From assembly GCA_027021085.1 (NCBI GenBank), contig JALUVB010000250.1, positions 1-16,625 of the forward strand: 16,625 nucleotides of DNA, written 5' to 3'. This stretch comes from a bacterium. GTDB lineage: Bacteria; CAIJMQ01; JAADFP01. The number at the start of each line of letters is the position of its first letter. The stretch's first letter is position 1. The translations under genes were made by a program, and so were the position numbers. The notes under the pieces are model-generated. The model was not told the origin of the DNA and searched no databases. It saw nothing but the letters and a program-made list of their open reading frames with translations. Shown here one piece after another: positions 14,266 through 16,625 of the stretch.

Positions 14266-15419
14266 ATTGTCTTTTTTTTCTTACGCTTAAAAGCCTGAAG
14301 GGCAAAAAGGATTCTTTTGCCCACTTCTCCACCTTGGTATCTATCCTGGGGGTGAGCGTGGGAGTGGCGGCAGTGATTGTAGTGATGGGGGTAATGAGCG
14401 GATTTGACGAAGAACTGCAGAACCGAATACTTTCCTTTAAACCCCATATTAGCATAATCTCCTGGGAGAAGTTTACTTACCCTGTACCCTGGGAGAAAAA
14501 AATCCGTTCTCCGGAGATTACCGCAATCTACCCGGTAATATGGGGAGAGGGAATGTTAAAAACATTGGCAGATGTTCCCTTGAGCAAAGGAGTGATAATA
14601 AAGGGAATCCCCTGGGACAAGCTGGCGGATTTAAAAATTAAGCTGAATTATAAGGGCAGGGGATTAATTGTGGGGAAAGGGCTTGCCCGGAGACTGGGGG
14701 TTAAAAGGGGAGACAAACTTTTTCTCCTTACCACGCGTTTGGAGGGTAAGATTCTGCCGGTAGCAGGGATAGCGGAGACAGGGATATACCAGTTTGATTC
14801 TTCCCTGGTGCTCCTGCCTCTTGCCCAGGCACAAAAACTTCTGGGGATGGAGGGAGAAATTAGCGGCATAGATATAAAGATAAAGAACCCGCAAAGAGTG
14901 GAAGAGGTGAGAAAATACCTGGAGAAGTTTGTGCCGAAAAACTTTTCGGTACTTACCTGGAAGGAAACTGAGAAAACATTGTTTGCCGCATTGCGGATGG
15001 AGAAGCTGACCATGTTTACCATTATGTCTCTTATTCTGATAGTAGCCACACTTAGTATTACCGCCTCCCTTATCCTCAAGGTAATGGAGAAGCAAAAGGA
15101 CGTAGGAATTCTGCGGGCACTGGGTTTTACTCCCCGGGAAATAGGCAAGATTTTTCTTTACCAGGGTTTACTTATCGGAATTACCGGGGGAGTGGTTGGA
15201 GAAATTATAGCCCTGGTATTGGAGTTACTCATAAAATACCGCAAGATAGTAAGCCTGCCTCAGGAGATATATTTCCTCTCCTATTTACCGGTGAAAATTG
15301 ACCCCTTGATGTTCCTGTGGATTATGCTTTTTTCCGTATTCACCAGTCTACTGGCTACTATCCTGCCAAGTTACCGTGCCTCACATATCGAGGTATCCAG
15401 GGCATTGCGTTATGAATGA
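14262..15419 (+). CDS. lolC: LolC/LolE-family lipoprotein-releasing permease
   Basis: Inner-membrane subunit that, with LolD, extracts mature lipoproteins and passes them on toward the outer membrane. It has 385 residues in the MacB/FtsX layout: one N-terminal span (about 24-50, with the SILGVSVGVAAVIVVMGVMSGF motif region), a large periplasmic domain (about 51-245), and three C-terminal spans near 249-274, 301-324 and 350-372. The KDVGILRALGFTPREIGKIF coupling loop is the LolC/E hallmark. Only one permease gene is present, suggesting a homodimer (LolF-like) rather than the LolC plus LolE pair. Its stop overlaps lolD by 8 nt. Confidence 0.92.
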   Translation: MNCLFFLTLKSLKGKKDSFAHFSTLVSILGVSVGVAAVIVVMGVMSGFDEELQNRILSFKPHISIISWEKFTYPVPWEKKIRSPEITAIYPVIWGEGMLKTLADVPLSKGVIIKGIPWDKLADLKIKLNYKGRGLIVGKGLARRLGVKRGDKLFLLTTRLEGKILPVAGIAETGIYQFDSSLVLLPLAQAQKLLGMEGEISGIDIKIKNPQRVEEVRKYLEKFVPKNFSVLTWKETEKTLFAALRMEKLTMFTIMSLILIVATLSITASLILKVMEKQKDVGILRALGFTPREIGKIFLYQGLLIGITGGVVGEIIALVLELLIKYRKIVSLPQEIYFLSYLPVKIDPLMFLWIMLFSVFTSLLATILPSYRASHIEVSRALRYE

Positions 15420-16062
15420 TAAACTACAGGCAGAGGGAATAACTAAAAACTTCGTTTCCGGCGGGGAAACAGTAGAGGTATTAAAGGATGTTTCCTTTAC
15501 CATACGGAAAGGAGACTACCTGGTAATAGCCGGGCCTTCAGGTGCGGGTAAATCTACGCTTATTCATATTCTAAGCGGACTTCTTTTCCCCAGCGAGGGG
15601 GAAGTAATATGGAGGGGTAAAAATATTTATGCCTTTTCAGAGGAAGAAAGGTGTTCCTGGAGAAGGGAAAATATAGGGTTGATTTTCCAGTTTTTTTACC
15701 TCCTCTCAGACCTCACTGTCCTGGAAAACATTTATGTGGCAGGCTGGAAAAAGTGGGGGAGAGAAGAAGCAAGGAGGAAATCTTTAGAGATACTTAAAGA
15801 GCTACACCTGGAACACTTGAAAGACCGTTATCCCCAGGAAATTTCCGGGGGGGAACAGCAAAGGGTGGCCATGGGCAGGGCGATTATTAATGAGCCCCAC
15901 TTTATCTTCGCGGATGAACCTACCGGTAACCTGGATAGGAAGAGCGGCGGAGAGGTAATCAAAACCCTGGAAGAAATTCGCAAGAAGAGGAACACGGCTT
16001 TGATAATAGCTACCCATCGTATAGATCTGGTAGAAAGAGCCGATAAGGTGATTCGGCTGTGA
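15412..16062 (+). CDS. lolD: LolD-type ABC ATPase
   Basis: ATPase that powers the LolC/E-type permease encoded just upstream. With ATG 15412 it is 216 residues, a normal LolD length; an upstream in-frame ATG at 15376 lies deep in the permease gene and is less likely. All ABC motifs are intact: Walker [10 protein letters not shown] (41-49), Q-loop Gln93, signature SGGEQQRV (145-152), Walker B FIFADEP (164-170), D-loop NLD and switch His202. [12 protein letters not shown] and the MacB/LolD-type [15 protein letters not shown] fit the lipoprotein-release subfamily. It ends the overlapped string phosphomutase-lysS-lolC-lolD. Confidence 0.94.
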   Translation: MNDKLQAEGITKNFVSGGETVEVLKDVSFTIRKGDYLVIAGPSGAGKSTLIHILSGLLFPSEGEVIWRGKNIYAFSEEERCSWRRENIGLIFQFFYLLSDLTVLENIYVAGWKKWGREEARRKSLEILKELHLEHLKDRYPQEISGGEQQRVAMGRAIINEPHFIFADEPTGNLDRKSGGEVIKTLEEIRKKRNTALIIATHRIDLVERADKVIRL

Positions 16063-16100
16063 AAGATATATTAGACTATAGAGGTTAGACCGGGAAGAAA

Positions 16101-16128
16101 GTAGTTAGTAGCGAGTAGTGGGTAGCGA
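16101..16128 (+). repeat. Heptad tandem repeat, 4 units
   Basis: Four consecutive 7-nt units are GTAGTTA, GTAGCGA, GTAGTGG and GTAGCGA, followed by GGAAAGATAGTAAACAGTAAATAGGGGGG. The pattern GTAGNNN matches the three units at 6047-6067 on the other strand, which also have AGTAAATA and a G6 run next to them. It lies in the 99-bp spacer after lolD; nothing else was seen there. Confidence 0.85.
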
Positions 16129-16161
16129 GGAAAGATAGTAAACAGTAAATAGGGGGGAAAT

Positions 16162-16625
16162 ATGCAAGATAGAGTTAATCTCTGGGTAGAGGGAAGGAGA
16201 GAGGAATACTTGAGGGACCTGGTAGAAAAATTCTTTTACTGCCGGGAAATTTTTATCCGGCTCTGGGAGGAGTTTCAGGAAAAAGGAAGAGTGGATGGCA
16301 GGGTTATGGACGAGTTTATAGGAACGGCAGAAAACAGGGGCGAGTTGTGGCAGTTGAAGGACCTGACGCATGCTCTTCTGGATAGGCCGGTGGAAAGAAT
16401 TACGCATGATTTTGCTTTCGAAAGGTCTATACATCTTCTTTTCCATGACTTGATGAGTTTCAAGGAACACGTGTATGTGGTAAATCAATTTACTGAGACA
16501 CTGTCGCAAAAATATTCTACCGGTGACAGGGAACTTACCCTGGTGCTTAAAAACTTTCAACATCTAATCTCTATCATGCAGAAAGAGATCCCGGAGGAGA
16601 TAAAGTTAGCTTACTCAATGTTTGA
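16162..16625 (+). CDS. Unknown helical protein, 3' end missing
   Basis: An open frame from ATG 16162 to the right edge (154 codons seen), with an AGGGGGG ribosome site 4 nt before the start. No family is recognised. The sequence is rich in charged and aromatic residues and looks wholly alpha-helical (REEYLRDLVEKFFYCREIFIRLWEEFQEKG, then RGELWQLKDLTHALLD and ERSIHLLFHDLMSFKEHVY). It has no signal peptide or membrane span, so it is probably cytoplasmic. It shares the strand of the Lol operon but is set off by the heptad repeat, so co-transcription is uncertain. Codon use is like its neighbours. Confidence 0.75.
   Translation, partial: MQDRVNLWVEGRREEYLRDLVEKFFYCREIFIRLWEEFQEKGRVDGRVMDEFIGTAENRGELWQLKDLTHALLDRPVERITHDFAFERSIHLLFHDLMSFKEHVYVVNQFTETLSQKYSTGDRELTLVLKNFQHLISIMQKEIPEEIKLAYSMF

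Noticed and set aside
16105-16563. 152-aa open frame on the minus strand
   Set aside because: The plus-strand frame from 16162 has a better ribosome site, codon use and operon orientation.

Overview
The window looks like a chromosomal housekeeping segment of a didermic (outer-membrane) bacterium. The evidence is a LolC/E-LolD lipoprotein-release transporter, an LPS-type heptose-1-phosphate adenylyltransferase (RfaE2) and an anchored SurA/PpiD-like foldase. GC is moderate and genes are tightly packed, with many 4- or 8-nt start/stop overlaps. The gene set and the style of the proteins (ThiD2-ThiE fusion, membrane-anchored SurA_N protein, lysS-lolC-lolD string) suggest an uncultivated lineage of the Omnitrophota/Aerophobota kind. 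That placement is an inference and no sequence search was made.

Layout. Plus strand 1-4883: a HAD hydrolase (cut at the left edge), ribosomal protein L21, an unknown single-pass membrane protein, an HU/IHF-type protein, a two-gene ABC-2 exporter and tyrosyl-tRNA synthetase. Minus strand 7684-4905: a 58-aa membrane protein, an SDR-fold protein that has lost its catalytic motifs, RfaE2 and a ThiD2-ThiE thiamine fusion. Plus strand 7715-7957: a small membrane-anchored zinc ribbon. Minus strand 11353-7926: the operon hslV-hslU-foldase. Plus strand 11466-16062: phosphomannomutase/phosphoglucomutase, lysS, lolC/E and lolD. After a repeat-bearing spacer comes the start of an unknown gene that runs off the right edge.

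Most genes are standard. The less ordinary signals are: (i) four genes that lack a Shine-Dalgarno sequence and have a -10 box 6-9 nt before the ATG, which suggests leaderless transcripts; (ii) a dispersed 7-nt tandem repeat (GTAGNNN units) at two sites, one supplying the last codons and stop of rfaE2; (iii) G9 and G7 tracts inside rfaE2, a possible slippage site in an LPS gene; (iv) a small membrane gene translationally coupled to a degenerate SDR protein and divergent from a zinc-ribbon membrane protein with only 30 bp between start codons; (v) a structured 100-bp block upstream of rplU whose reverse strand partly resembles SRP RNA. No mobile element, CRISPR array, tRNA or rRNA was seen. No stretch longer than 300 bases lacks a gene.
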